Source of the DNA: Hofstenia miamia
Lineage: Eukaryota > Xenacoelomorpha > Acoela
Assembly: GCA_004352715.1 (NCBI GenBank)
Contig: SCFE01000052.1
Coordinates: 813,872 to 877,871 of the forward strand
Length of the DNA stretch: 64,000 bases
Direction: 5' to 3'
Position 1 is the first letter of the stretch, and each line of letters begins with the position of its first letter. A model generated the notes under the pieces. The model did not search any database, was not told the origin of the DNA, and saw nothing but the letters and a program-made list of their open reading frames with translations. Position numbers and translations under genes: made by a program. This document shows, piece by piece, positions 1 to 11,511 of this stretch.

Positions 1-150
1 GCTCTTGCATATTAAATAAGTTTAATAAACCACACACTTATCATAAAGGAGAGAAATCGGAAGAGTGGCAACTTCGCTTTGGGTATAATCTAAGAAAAGT
101 AATAGTTTTCTCTAAGTATTGCCATCACAGCGAGTTGGCATGATTCTACA
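1..150 (+). repeat. Inner end of an LTR, inverted relative to the main array
   Basis: The reverse complement of these 150 bp matches the start of the three LTRs at 10618, 21456 and 31585, ending exactly at the LTR terminal ACA. This copy therefore lies in the opposite (plus) orientation. It matches LTR3 (31585) better than LTR1 or LTR2 at several diagnostic sites. The sequence after 150 has no TGG-GACC primer-binding site, so this is a solo or 3' LTR rather than a 5' LTR. The rest lies before the window. Confidence 0.85.
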
Positions 151-1141
151 CTTTAATAATAATATTAATCTACAAATTCCCTAACTGCAACCTTAAACCA
201 ATCCTGAATAAGAACCTATTCCAAATGTGATAAATAAAGATTTTTGGATTAATTTAATTATTCTGGCTTTCCATAAGAATGGCACTGGATAATATGTAAA
301 ATCAAAGACAGTGGGTGCTCAATGTAAATCTAAAATCTATATATATATATAATGAACTATGTTTGAAGTTGATCCAATCATTATTCATTGAGATATTAAC
401 TATTATTCCAAAATATAGAGTCAAGAACAGTAGTGGTTTGTTAAATGAAATTTCAAATTAAAAACAAAGTAAGTAATCCATATCCTATTCATCTTTAGAG
501 GACTTTAGTAGATGCAGTTTTTAATTTGGAAGCTAATGGACTGGGTGTGAAGTTGATCCAAGCACTTTTGCTGAGAAATTACAAATATCATTTTTAGATG
601 CATTAATCCAGTAGGATATATTGTTGAAAAGGTAGAGATACACTAACTGGAAAAATTCGAAAATTTTGCATTCTTTTCAATTTTAAACCCCAAAAAGGTG
701 ATTCATCAATTGTAACAGTCATTTTATCAAAATTCATTGTTTGTAATGAAGGTTCACCATTAGTATGGTACAAATGACAAATATATTGTAGAGTCACTCA
801 GGGACTTTTCTCGAATTTATTCTTTATCAGTTATTTTGTATTTTTATGTCACTATGACGTCAGCACTTATTTTGATCTTAGGTTGCTATTGTTAATTTGA
901 CGTCCCCTCAGTGGTGCTTATTATTATTGCTCAAATTGAATTTACGAGGGAATGAATAATTGATCATGTTTAAACTACGTAGACAACTTATTTTGTAAAT
1001 AAAGGCAGGTAATAACTCAATTCTTGTATAAAACTTGAGAGACCTGTAGAGAATGCTTAATAGATTTTGTCTACTCTCAACTGCCGTTTTTACCATTGTA
1101 TTTTTTCTTTATATTATATCTTTATGAAAACTATTGCTTAA
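151..1141. other. Non-coding, nothing recognised
   Basis: AT-rich sequence without a convincing ORF. A 14-bp string (TGAAGTTGATCCAA) occurs twice, at 364-377 and 548-561. No gene, TIR or RNA is recognised. Confidence 0.6.
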
Positions 1142-2141
1142 NNNNNNNNNNNNNNNNNNNNNNNNNNNNNNNNNNNNNNNNNNNNNNNNNNNNNNNNNNN
1201 NNNNNNNNNNNNNNNNNNNNNNNNNNNNNNNNNNNNNNNNNNNNNNNNNNNNNNNNNNNNNNNNNNNNNNNNNNNNNNNNNNNNNNNNNNNNNNNNNNNN
1301 NNNNNNNNNNNNNNNNNNNNNNNNNNNNNNNNNNNNNNNNNNNNNNNNNNNNNNNNNNNNNNNNNNNNNNNNNNNNNNNNNNNNNNNNNNNNNNNNNNNN
1401 NNNNNNNNNNNNNNNNNNNNNNNNNNNNNNNNNNNNNNNNNNNNNNNNNNNNNNNNNNNNNNNNNNNNNNNNNNNNNNNNNNNNNNNNNNNNNNNNNNNN
1501 NNNNNNNNNNNNNNNNNNNNNNNNNNNNNNNNNNNNNNNNNNNNNNNNNNNNNNNNNNNNNNNNNNNNNNNNNNNNNNNNNNNNNNNNNNNNNNNNNNNN
1601 NNNNNNNNNNNNNNNNNNNNNNNNNNNNNNNNNNNNNNNNNNNNNNNNNNNNNNNNNNNNNNNNNNNNNNNNNNNNNNNNNNNNNNNNNNNNNNNNNNNN
1701 NNNNNNNNNNNNNNNNNNNNNNNNNNNNNNNNNNNNNNNNNNNNNNNNNNNNNNNNNNNNNNNNNNNNNNNNNNNNNNNNNNNNNNNNNNNNNNNNNNNN
1801 NNNNNNNNNNNNNNNNNNNNNNNNNNNNNNNNNNNNNNNNNNNNNNNNNNNNNNNNNNNNNNNNNNNNNNNNNNNNNNNNNNNNNNNNNNNNNNNNNNNN
1901 NNNNNNNNNNNNNNNNNNNNNNNNNNNNNNNNNNNNNNNNNNNNNNNNNNNNNNNNNNNNNNNNNNNNNNNNNNNNNNNNNNNNNNNNNNNNNNNNNNNN
2001 NNNNNNNNNNNNNNNNNNNNNNNNNNNNNNNNNNNNNNNNNNNNNNNNNNNNNNNNNNNNNNNNNNNNNNNNNNNNNNNNNNNNNNNNNNNNNNNNNNNN
2101 NNNNNNNNNNNNNNNNNNNNNNNNNNNNNNNNNNNNNNNNN
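1142..2141. other. Assembly gap, exactly 1000 N
   Basis: A run of exactly 1000 N, probably a placeholder for a gap of unknown size. It removes the 3' end (any ORF4/5 equivalent and 3' LTR) of the minus-strand element at 2142-9270. ORFs running through it are artefacts. Confidence 0.95.
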
Positions 2142-3206
2142 GGTCTATCATAATTCCGTATATCTGCGCCCAATAATCAATTTGTAAATCAAAATGGATC
2201 AGCTCTGAGATTGTGAATTCTTTCTTCTCCCATGGGAAGAACCCTTCTGTCCATAGTACTAAGTCTTTTAGATATTGCGGCAGTTCTTCCAGGTTTTCTT
2301 TCATTACTATAATGACTATTCTCGTTTGTTGTACTCTTGCCATCCGTATTGTGGTCGATTTGTTTTTGTAGATTCTTGTTGTATTCCTTTTCTCTTAGTA
2401 CGTGTATAATTGTTAGGTTTTCTTCGTCTAAATTTATCTCCGGGATTTTCGCTATCTGTTCTTTATATGCCATGAGTGCCTGCGCCATTTCCAATGTGAA
2501 ATCTTCATTGAATGTCATATGAATTGTACTTCTCATGTATGGCCTGTTGATCGTTTCATTTAGTTCTTGTGGGTAGCTGATTAATACGTTGACTTTTGGC
2601 TGATTATCTGCATCTAATAGAATTGGCAGGATGCTCCCTTCCATTTTGGCGGTTTTCCTTATTAATGTTTTCATTTCTGGAAACAATTTCTTGAATGCAT
2701 TTTGCCGCCGTACGCTCTGATGTTGTTTCTGAGGAGAGCTCACAGTCCATGGGCTGTGAACCTGTGCTGCTGGTGTCAACTGATTTGCCCTTGAATCGGC
2801 TATCAGTTACAACCCACAATACTTGACCAGCTGTGGTTCCTGTGGAGATACCTTCAGCCTTGAATCACTTCCGGATCTCCACGGTTCTTCCACCACTTAC
2901 ACCTTCCCCTGGAACTCCGGTTGTTTCACCGCCCTCGAATTGGCGAAGTGATCCCCCGGAAGGAAAGTTAAGCTGCAAAGAGGCCGATTGTCCGTTTGTA
3001 TCTCTGCCCTTGAATCAGCCTTGAGTACTACTAGGACGCCTCTTAAATCTACGTCGTCTATTGACCATCTCTTTGTTCTCGTCCCTTCTGCCCTCGAATC
3101 GACATCTGGTTTGAGAACTTCTGCGCACTCGCCTCCTTGTGTTTGTGGTCGGGATTCCCTCGGTTGGTTGATTCCGCTTCACTTGCTTCTTGAGTGGCTG
3201 ATGCAT
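2142..3206 (-). pseudogene. E0 ORF3-like env-position protein, broken
   Basis: Downstream of pol, the minus strand shows an Arg-rich region with several SRFKG, RQFEG and CRFEG units (about 2760-3200). A conserved domain follows at 2779-2340 (NRPYMRSTIHMTF; NLTIIHV) and continues in another frame at 2343-2142 (IVIIV, ISELIHFDLQID). These match the E1 ORF3 blocks NRPYFKSTVHITF, HLTIVYF, VIIVV and ISELIKVDLQIN in the same order. The frame change near 2340 and the upstream breaks make it a pseudogene. No membrane segment or signal peptide is visible, so this is not an envelope protein. The function is unknown. Confidence 0.75.
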
Positions 3207-6200
3207 CCTTCTCTAGTTTCCTAAATGCAGTTATTATATCTATATCCCATATTTCAGGGTTATATATAGTTTTATTTCTTGCAGCCCTCTGGGGTTGCAC
3301 TCTTCTTTCCAATTGCTCGTTTCCGATATCCGCTGTGAATTCTTCCTCGAATTCCTCCTCCGGCAGACTATCTAAATTACACATGTTGTACATAACCTCT
3401 TTGCCGTTTATTCAGCTTAATTTAAACTCGGCACTTCTGTCTATCTTTGTTTCTTCAATGTCTGCTGTTGCTCTTTTTAAATTTTGGAAGTGCAATAGTC
3501 TGCTGTTATCTAGCATGTATTTATTGTTCGGCAATTCTTGCATTTTTGTGTGTGGTCCGGACCAAACTGTTTTTAATTTGTGAACCTGATTGGTGTCTGT
3601 TAGTTTTATTGGTGCGAATGCATAGACTTTGTCGCCTACTTTATGCACGTGCCCGTAAATATTTTTATTATAGTTTCACTGTTGTCTCACTGCTGATTTC
3701 TTCGTGTTATGGCATATTGTTTCGTGGATTGCTGCAATCTGCTTACACAATTGATTTACGTATTCGTTATTCAAGGCTTTGCTGTAATCAGTGTATTGCA
3801 TTGACAGTGGTGTAGCTGCCTCCCAGCCGAACATTGCTTAAAATGGGTGATTCCTTTTGTTGAGTGTACCAACGTGTTGTAGAAATATTCTATCATCTCG
3901 ATCACCTCTCTCCATTTGTTCCCGCTGATCCTAATTGTCGTCACTCTTATCAATTTTATCAGAGTCCTGTTTAATCGTTCTACCGCACCATTCGCCTGTG
4001 GGTGGTATGCTGTCGTTCACTTGCTCACTATTTCTAGCATCTTGGCCATTTCCTGGAATAGACCGCTCTTGAATTTTGGTCCCTTATCCGATATGATTGT
4101 TTCCATCAGCCCGAATCACAGTATCCATTCCTTCATTACTATTTCTGCTGTGGTCTCCGCGGTTGTGTTCTTCATCAGGATCATCCTTGCGTACTTCGTA
4201 AAGTTGTCCACCATCACTAATAAGAATTGGTATCCCTCGTTGTCTTTCGATAGTTGTTCTAAGTCAATGTGGACTATTTCGTTTGGTTGTGTGGCTATTA
4301 TCTTTTCTAGCGGTGCTCTCTGCGTTGGAAATCGTTGACTGTTGTGTAGCAGACATGTTGTACATTTATTAATGATGTCTTTGATTACCTTCCTTACTGC
4401 TGTTGTGATAAATCGCCCATTGAATGTTTTCTCTGTCTGTGTTATCCCGAGGTGACCTTTTTCATGTACTCACAGTATGAGATCTCTTTTAAAATACTCT
4501 GGTATTGCGATCCTGTTGTTTTGACCTTTGACATACAATAACCCATTTCGGTTTAGTTTCCACTTGTATCGTTCGAAGTAACTTGCTGTTAACTTTGATA
4601 GTGTCACTCGGGGTTCTTTTAGTTTCCTTATTATTTCGTTGAGGATCACGTCATCTTGCTGTTTGTCTATTATCTCTTTTCAGAGATCTCTTCCTTTATT
4701 ATGATCAGTAGTACTGTTTGCCCTTTCTTGTCTACGTTAATTTCCGGTAGCTCATCATATTGGTTGTGTGGTAGGAATTGGAATTGCTGTTTTTCTCCGT
4801 CTGTCTTTTCTGCGTCTCTTTGGTACTCAGGTAACGACGTCCAGAAGTCCGCATTGCTATGTAAGGTGCCCTTTCAGTGTTCTATCGTGAATGTGAATTC
4901 ATTGAGGTACTCTATCCATCAGGATACGATGCCCAACTTATCTCCCAAGAACTTTTTTAGCCATGCGAGGCCACTGTTGTTGGTGCGTACCTGGAATTCT
5001 TTCCCAATTAGAAAGTGTCTAAACTTCCTGATGCTCTTGACTAGAGCTAGCATTTCTACTTTGGTAGATCCGTAGTTTTCTTTGCTTGCTCATAGTTTGC
5101 GGCTGAAGAATTGTATTGGTACCTCCTTTCCGTTTTTCATCTGTCCTAGCATTGCCCCTATGGCGACCTTGCTTGCATCACAGTCTAATATAAACTGCTC
5201 ATTGTAATCCGGCATATTAAGTGATGGCAATTTCGCTAGTTCCTCCTTAATGTTGTCTAGTTCCTAATGTTCTTGCCATGTCCATACTAATGGTACTGAT
5301 TTTCTCATGAGTTTTGTCATTTTTGCGGTTTTCCCATTATCCTTTGGATATCCTTCTTGTTGTTTGGTTTCTCTATTCTCTGTATCATCTCTCTTGTGTT
5401 GTCTTTCATTGATATTCTGCCTTTTTCTATTGTTCTTCCTAAGAAGACGATTTTCTCCTTTAGGATCTCACATTTGTTGCCGTTTATTCAGAGTCCGGAT
5501 TTCCCTAAGATTGTCAATGTTCTATCCAGTTTCTCTATATGCTCTTGTACTGTGTCACTTGTTATGATTATATCGTCTATGTATGCGTTGATGCCATCCT
5601 CCATTCTATGCGTTTTGTTTTTCAAGACTTTTGTTATGTATCTTTGGAACATCACTGGCGTATTGCATAGTCCGAATGCCGTTGGGAGTACTCGCGACTT
5701 GGATGGTGTTTGTCTGCTCGCCCTTGAGTCGGCCATGTGGAGTACTTTGCGGTTCCACTTGTAAGTCCTCGAATCGACCATACAAGTCGTCAGCTCCACC
5801 CTCGTCCTCCAATGCTTTCCAAATCAGTCTGATGTTCGACTTCACGTATTTTCCAAATATCCTGATGTGCGATTTCTTCAAGTTTACGTTCTGATTTGTT
5901 GGGTTAAGGATTGGAATCTTGCCCTTTCCGTTTTTCACTGCACATACGCTTGATGGCATCGACACCCTTTTTGTGTTTTTTCCTTTGTTCTCATAGATCA
6001 TTACATCGGCTGTGATCGCTTCGTCTGTCTCAATCTCATACATTTTCCACTGATGCGGCTGCAGATGTATGTCTTCCTGTAATTCGAATGTGATTGTTTT
6101 ATCTCTGCCCTGTTCTTCTTTGATCTCAATCTCTTTTCTTTGACTTTGATGGTTCTATCTGCGTAGTTGATGACGCATTTGTTTTTTATGAGGAAATCGT

Positions 6201-6535
6201 CTCCCAAAATTATCTCATATGGTAGCATGTTGTAGTGCGTGTCCACTACTACTAGTGATTGTTCTAAAGTAGTGTTTGCTACCCTTAGCTGAACTGCTTC
6301 CAGTATTCCCTTAGTGTCGATATATTTGCCAGATGCATTGATGAGTCTTTTGTTACACTTAGTGAGATCGTCTCTTGAGAACCCTACTTTTGTTGCACAG
6401 TCATCCGTAATTATCAAAGTTGCTGCTCCCGTATTGATGGTTGCTTTTATCATTATTCTGTTAACTGATATTGTCATTGTGTTCACCATATCCATATTAG
6501 CCATAATCATTACTGCTGCGAGGTTTTTAGGAGTC
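3130..6535 (-). pseudogene. E0 pol remnant with the front of RT replaced
   Basis: The protease is recognisable in 6510-6001 (NTGA where E1 has the active DTGA; ILGDDFL). RT survives only from the AFGLCN block and AYIDD (about 5550-5700), then RNase H and an integrase with decayed frames down to the RAARNK block near 3300. The first half of RT is missing. In its place are two short units containing GRFED and GRLKG, like the ORF3 repeat. In-frame stops include several TGA at positions that are Arg in E1 (5488-5490, 4919-4921, 4873-4875). Changing the catalytic Asp to Asn in the protease would also inactivate it. The copy cannot be functional. Confidence 0.8.
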
Positions 6536-6545
6536 AGCGCTCCAC

Positions 6546-8347
6546 TTAGTTTTCCGATTCCTCTTCAGTTTGGGGTTCTTTGTTTGTTTCTCCTTCCGAT
6601 TCTATTAGGTCCTCTTCCTCGAAGTAACCTTGTTCTTCTCCAATCATATTTATTTGTTTGTGGCACTCATCTCTTTTGTGTCCTTTCTTTCCGCAATTGT
6701 AACATTTAACGTCTTTTTCATGAACCTTCCTTGTTTTTCTGTCCCTGGTTTTCACCCTTATCATTTTTTCCTGTTTGTCTGTCTCATATGTTTTCATTGT
6801 GGTTCTTGGTTTGAGGTTGCTCCTCCACGTTGGTGGTTCTCTATGCCAAGCAGCCTTTTCATTTATTCTCGCGTTGTTTTTGATTGTAGCTTGTATGTCC
6901 ACTGCTTTTCTGATCATGTTCTCCAATTTATCGTCTACGTCACACTTAATTTCAAATTGTGCTCTTATATTATCGGGCATCCCTTTGCAAATGTGTGAAA
7001 AGAGATCATATTTTGAATATTGGTTCTCTCTTGAGCTGAGTGTGACCAGCCTCTTGACTTGTTGTATGTAATTACGGATGTTGTCTGTCTTCTTCATCTT
7101 CATTCCATTTAGAATTATTCTGTATTGATTCTTGAAACTTTTGTTTCCATAGTATTCTATGAAGTCGCCAATTAACAATTCATAGTCTGTTTTCGTCTCT
7201 GGGTCTAACAGCAGGTAATGCTGTGCTGCTGCTCCCGTCAGGTATAGGGGGAATCTCACCGCTGCTGAATATTGGCTCACCTTCCTTTCTGCCATTGTTA
7301 ACTCGAACATCTGGAGCCATTCCCTGAACATTGGGTTATAGCCATCCACTCTTCTGTTGAATTTTGGTAGTGTGGCTTTGCATGGGATCATGTCGTTTCC
7401 TAGTTCCTGGTTTAGTATTGATTTACTATATTTAGGTTTTATGTTTTTTGTTGTCCCTTCTTCTTTTCGCAATTGCGTGGTTATTGCTTTCGTGATCTCG
7501 TCAATGAATTTCTTCTTTTCTACGTCATTCTCGTCTTCTGAAGAGTCTTCCGATAGGTGATCATGAGGTGGCGAAGCTTGTAGTTTGCATTCTTTTCTGC
7601 TTACAAACTGAAAGTTGTGGGACTGTGTTCTGTCTTGCTCTTCTTTGGTTAACTGCAATAACCTCAATTTGTCTTTTAGTTGAGCTATTTCCTCTTGCCT
7701 CAGATCTTTATCTTTGATTATTCGTCTGTTTTCTACTTCCAGCAAGTCCTGTTGTAATTGTGCTGGCTGTTCATTCTTGCTCATTTAGAGTCGGGTTATT
7801 TTACCCTTAAGTTGTGATATCTCTGCGGCTTGTATATCATTATCTTGTATTAGCTGCCGGTTTGTTCTCTCTAATACGTTATTCTTATCTTGTAGGAGCT
7901 GATTCTGTTCCAGGAATCTACTGTTTGATTACATTAATTGTTTTGTGAGTGCCTTGATCTCGTTTTGGAACACTTCACTTTGTTCGATTACCTGGTATCC
8001 ATGTTGATCTGGATGTTCCTGATTGTTTCCACACTCGCCAATTCAATGTCTTCTATCCTTTTTGTTAATAGACCAATTTCTTCTCGTAGTAATTGTTCAG
8101 TTTCATTATTCTTTCTCAGAATTTCCATGATTTCTGGGGTTCCTGGTTCGGAAGAAGATTCCTGTGTTATTGACTCTGGGGTTAGGGTTGTTTCAGAATT
8201 TCTTGGGTAGGATGACGATCGTGTCGTCATAGGGGTGGTGGTTTTCGCTTTCTTTGCACTTCCTCTTTTGCTTTTATTGTTTGTCATTATTTCTTGATGT
8301 CGTAGTGGCTTTCCAGTTCGGTTACGATTCAAGAGTCCAGTTTGCAC
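6546..8347 (-). pseudogene. E0 gag, frameshifted
   Basis: Two open pieces remain: 8347-7988 (119 aa, the N-terminal low-complexity and coiled-coil part) and 7784-6546 (412 aa). The second piece holds a coiled coil, a capsid-like retrotransposon gag region (LPKFNRRVDGYNP onward, with the ICKGMP block matching ICKGLP in E1), and a CX2CX4HX4C zinc knuckle (CYNCGKKGHKRDEC). The C-terminus is acidic, as in E1/E2. The stretch 7785-7987 carries stops. The gag stop is preceded by G-GAA-AAC, and the protease frame lies at -1, as in E1/E2. The role would be the structural particle protein that packages element RNA. Confidence 0.85.
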
Positions 8348-8490
8348 TTGTTGCGGTTAAAATGTTCTGCCTTTGCTGACTGTGTATTTCCGTTCGTTGC
8401 TCTGTTGCTTCCTTTTCACTTTTTCTTTGAGTTGTTTTGAAGTTTTAAAAGAGTATCACTGTGTGTTTCTTCTCCATTGACTTTGTTCTT

Positions 8491-8507
8491 ATTTGTCATG
8501 GTCGCCA
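8491..8507 (-). other. Primer-binding site of E0
   Basis: Immediately inside the LTR, the minus strand reads TGGCGACCATGACAAAT. TGG is the complement of a tRNA CCA end. The first 14 nt are nearly the same as in E1 (TGGTGACCGTGACA), so both families probably use the same tRNA primer. I do not assign the tRNA. Confidence 0.7.
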
Positions 8508-9270
8508 TGTAACATCCTCCACCTGGCATATTTGCACTGTGTATTATTGTTAATAATTAGCACTCAGTAAATTGCGGGTGAGGAGTTACTGAATCATTGA
8601 ATCGCCAAACTTTTCCTTTTTAATCAACTAGTTATGTTAATCGAGTATTAATTTAGGTGATGGAGCCACGTGACGTTTCTTCTCCAGTTCTTCTGTGGGC
8701 CACTGCCTGAAGCCAATCTCCACAACACAGTTCCCCTCCTTTACGAATGATGATTGAATCCACTGCACCAACTCAGCTCAATTGGAACTAATTATGTGTA
8801 CCTTACTTGAGTTCAGTGCGTGCACTCATGTTAAGTTGTAACTGACTTAAACTCAACTTTGTACAGTGTTTGTTGATTTGTTCAAATAAAGCAACTGGGG
8901 ATTGATACTAACTGCGTTCAAATATTATTAATGTAGCCATTACCGTAAACTTATTGGCTTAGTAATCTAATTAATAAGATTGCAGTTTCCTAAACTTACA
9001 TTTAATAGGGATACATGTAAGGTCACTTATTTAGTCAATTATAGTCGAGTCTCCTACTATTAATAACATGTATATTCCTAGGGTTCGACTATCCAGTCGT
9101 TTCAAGCATTGATTATTTCGTACATGTGTAGATCGATAGTCAGACTAGGCAAGAATTGAAAAACTCCTAACCGTAACCTAATTGCAGTTTTGTGACTGGC
9201 ACAAGGACCCTTTGAATCGATCCCGTGATGGGATCCAGCCACTACTAAACACAACTCGCCTAGCTGCACA
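8508..9270 (-). repeat. Probable 5' LTR of E0 (outer end uncertain)
   Basis: The inner end is well placed. On the minus strand the sequence ends in TGTTACA directly before a PBS beginning TGGCGACC. The outer end is set at the next plausible TGT...ACA terminus (plus-strand CTGCACA at 9264-9270), giving 763 bp. No second copy is available to confirm it, so the outer boundary could lie further right. Confidence 0.45.
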
Positions 9271-10452
9271 TTTTATTAATTAATCAAACCAGATAAGTGA
9301 AGAATAAGAAATAAAATAAACTCCGAAGAATTTATTGTTCATCAAATTTCTAGTTAATTTCAAAGCTATTTATTTAAAATTTCTAAAGTACCTGCTGATT
9401 TTGAATTTCAAATAATTCTTCTGCCAATATGGCTGTTCATACGTAAGCGTTATTTCGCTCCTAGCAATTTGTCAAATGTTACTTGATCGGCTAACAAGTT
9501 TCTCTTAATTTGCACAATATTGTAGCTTAGTTGCATCTTTACAAAATGAATAGAATCATAACTAAATTTTACAATAATATTTTTGATTGTATTTAATCAC
9601 TATAATCGTTCAACGTTAATCCTTCTTTTGTTGCAGCTATTATTTTGGGATGATGCTACAATATTTTGCTTAACAACGCTTTCACACCAGATGAGTAGGT
9701 CCACATTGGTCTCAGCGAAACTGAGAACAATATTTTTTAAATAGAAGATAGAACCATCATTATGTAATGAATGTTTATTGCTACTCATTTTGGATTTCAA
9801 TTTTCATTCCAAAAAGGTTGTTATGATGTTGGGCAGGACAAATAGTGGGCGAAAGATCCATTGGGCAAAATATTCTTTGGGTGAAAAATAGTATTGGGCA
9901 ATAATGCAATATATTCCTTGGGCGAATAATCTAATTGGGCGAAAGGTCAATTGGGCAAAAAAGTTTTGGGCGAACAATGTGTACCCCTTGAAACTTAAAC
10001 TTTCGCTGGTAAGAATTATGTAAACTCAATTCTCCAGTGACCTGTATTAGTTTGTCTACATTACACCTACTGGCTATTTCAAGTAATTTGTGGAACACAT
10101 TCTCTTTATCCATCCTAAGTATGTATCTTTGAAAAATGCAATTATTTTTCATTGATGTACACTTTGGCAGAAATTTATTGCAGCAATAAATAGTAAGCTT
10201 TGTTAATTTTGTATTAGATAACTTCGGATATTAGTTATCGAAGTATATTAAATGAGAAAATAGGAATTTAAATGAAATAAAATAAATGTTTCTAATAAAT
10301 CAAAATCCCGAATTGCATAATGCAACAAGATTTGTGTTAAATCTGAAATATGCTTAGTAGTATATTTTATGAAGAGTAATAAAATAGTTTACTACCATTG
10401 ATATGTGAATTTATACGTTTAGAGACTAGCAAAATTTTAAATATAGTGCAAT
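9271..10452. other. Non-coding spacer with a short-repeat cluster
   Basis: AT-rich sequence between the E0 LTR and the tRNA-like sequence. It contains the TTGGGC repeat cluster listed separately. No coding region is supported. Confidence 0.55.
9829..9976 (+). repeat. Interspersed TTGGGC(A/G)AA repeats, about nine units
   Basis: About nine copies of TTGGGCRAA-like units occur within 150 bp with irregular spacing of about 13-26 bp. Examples are near 9860, 9918, 9935, 9951 and 9966. The spacing is too irregular for a simple minisatellite. It could be decayed internal repeats of a mobile element. Confidence 0.7.
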
Positions 10453-10523
10453 TGATTTGGTGGGATTCGAACCTGCATCTTCTGTACAAGTGTACAGATG
10501 TGTTTATCATACACCACGAATCA
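10453..10523 (-). tRNA. tRNA-like sequence (degenerate tRNA or SINE head)
   Basis: On the minus strand these 71 nt can fold as a cloverleaf: acceptor TGATTCG/CAAATCA (6 of 7 pairs), D stem GTGT/ACAC, anticodon stem TCTGT/ACAGA, and a T arm with the box-B-like GGTTCGAATCC. The anticodon loop is 8 nt rather than 7 and the T stem has mismatches, so this is more likely a decayed tRNA or a tRNA-derived SINE than a working gene. It lies 94 bp from the LTR1 boundary. Confidence 0.45.
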
Positions 10524-10738
10524 GTAGGTAAGCGTATTGTTCATAATCTTCCTATTAGAAATACACATAATTTTAAACAGGGATTCGATCTTGTAAATCA
10601 TAATACAATATTACTATTGTAGAATCATGCCAACTCGCTGTGATGGCGATACTTAGAGAAAACTATTACTTTTCTTAGATTAAACATAAAGCGAAGTTGA
10701 CACTTTTCCGATTTCTCTCCTTTATGATAAGTATGTGG

Positions 10739-10744
10739 TTTATT
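10739..10744 (-). terminator. Candidate polyadenylation signal in LTR1
   Basis: AATAAA on the minus strand, about 120 nt before the inner LTR end, the usual place for the R/U5 border. It is conserved in LTR2, LTR3 and the fragment at 1-150. Confidence 0.35.
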
Positions 10745-10881
10745 AAACTTAGTTAATATACAAGAGCCTTTGTAGCTACTTAACTTACTCAGCTTATTTA
10801 GGTAAAGCAGAGATACTGGAAGACAGGATCAACACTTAGAAGTAGACGTGCATATCCAGGAACACATCCGCCAGCTGCATC

Positions 10882-11511
10882 TTACCAATGGAACTGCCAC
10901 TGCGATGTAGAGAACAATAATGGAATGGTAATGTGGATAGCAAACTCAGTGTGATGGGATTTGCAACTACTTGATAATTTAGTGCATTGATTGCTTTTGT
11001 TATTGCGAACTAATGCAATAAACGAAGTGGCACAACCATGCTGCTGTGGTAGCTTGTTATGAGGCCCTACATGTAATAACCCTACATATATAGAAATATA
11101 TAACAGCCCTGGATACATGTAAACAATCAATGCAGTCAGCAGAAAACGATAATGAGAAGTCGGCCAGAGGTCTACCATATAACACATTGAGCAATATGTA
11201 ATGACCATTAAATAAACTATGTGTAATATGATATAGAAACACAATTGTAATAACCATCTGAATATAAACATTATTAAATCTTCAACCGTCATGTAGCATA
11301 ATGAATGTAATAAATAACTCGAGTTCGTCGATGAAATACTTGACATGTAAAACCTACAGGCTGCGATAACAAGTTCGGGCATGCAATGACAATCAGGAAA
11401 GCTATAATGGTAAAAAACTCCTATGCCTATCCGTAACCTAAGAGCACACCAGGTAACTACAGCTGTCGCCCTCCCCGCTGTGGAATAGCTATTAGGAGGC
11501 TGCTCCAGCAT
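10882..11511 (-). CDS. Open frame inside LTR1, hydrophobic, 209 aa (uncertain)
   Basis: An ATG-started frame wholly within the LTR and in the sense of the element. The translation is Cys/Tyr/Leu-rich with two or three long hydrophobic stretches (about residues 75-110 and 122-148) that could span membranes. LTR2 holds the same frame. In LTR3 it is broken by a two-base insertion in an A run. No homology is recognised. Hydrophobic chance ORFs are common in AT-rich DNA, so coding is not proven. It would lie 5'-most in an LTR-initiated transcript. Confidence 0.25.
   Translation of the reverse strand: MLEQPPNSYSTAGRATAVVTWCALRLRIGIGVFYHYSFPDCHCMPELVIAACRFYMSSISSTNSSYLLHSLCYMTVEDLIMFIFRWLLQLCFYIILHIVYLMVITYCSMCYMVDLWPTSHYRFLLTALIVYMYPGLLYISIYVGLLHVGPHNKLPQQHGCATSFIALVRNNKSNQCTKLSSSCKSHHTEFAIHITIPLLFSTSQWQFHW

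Larger units (their letters stand above)
2142..9270 (-). mobile_element. E0: old, broken Ty3/gypsy-type LTR retrotransposon
   Basis: On the minus strand the order is LTR, PBS, gag, protease, RT remnant, RNase H, integrase, then an ORF3-like region cut by the gap. Gene order and protein similarity place it in the same superfamily as E1/E2, but as a separate, clearly diverged family. The 3' end lies in or beyond the gap. Many frameshifts and stops show that it is dead. The upper boundary depends on the LTR call. Confidence 0.85.

Noticed and set aside
1096-2343. Long open frames across 1142-2141 on both strands
   Set aside because: They consist of N and are artefacts of the gap.
9829-9976. CRISPR-like array
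   Set aside because: Units are only about 9 bp with irregular short spacers in a eukaryotic context.
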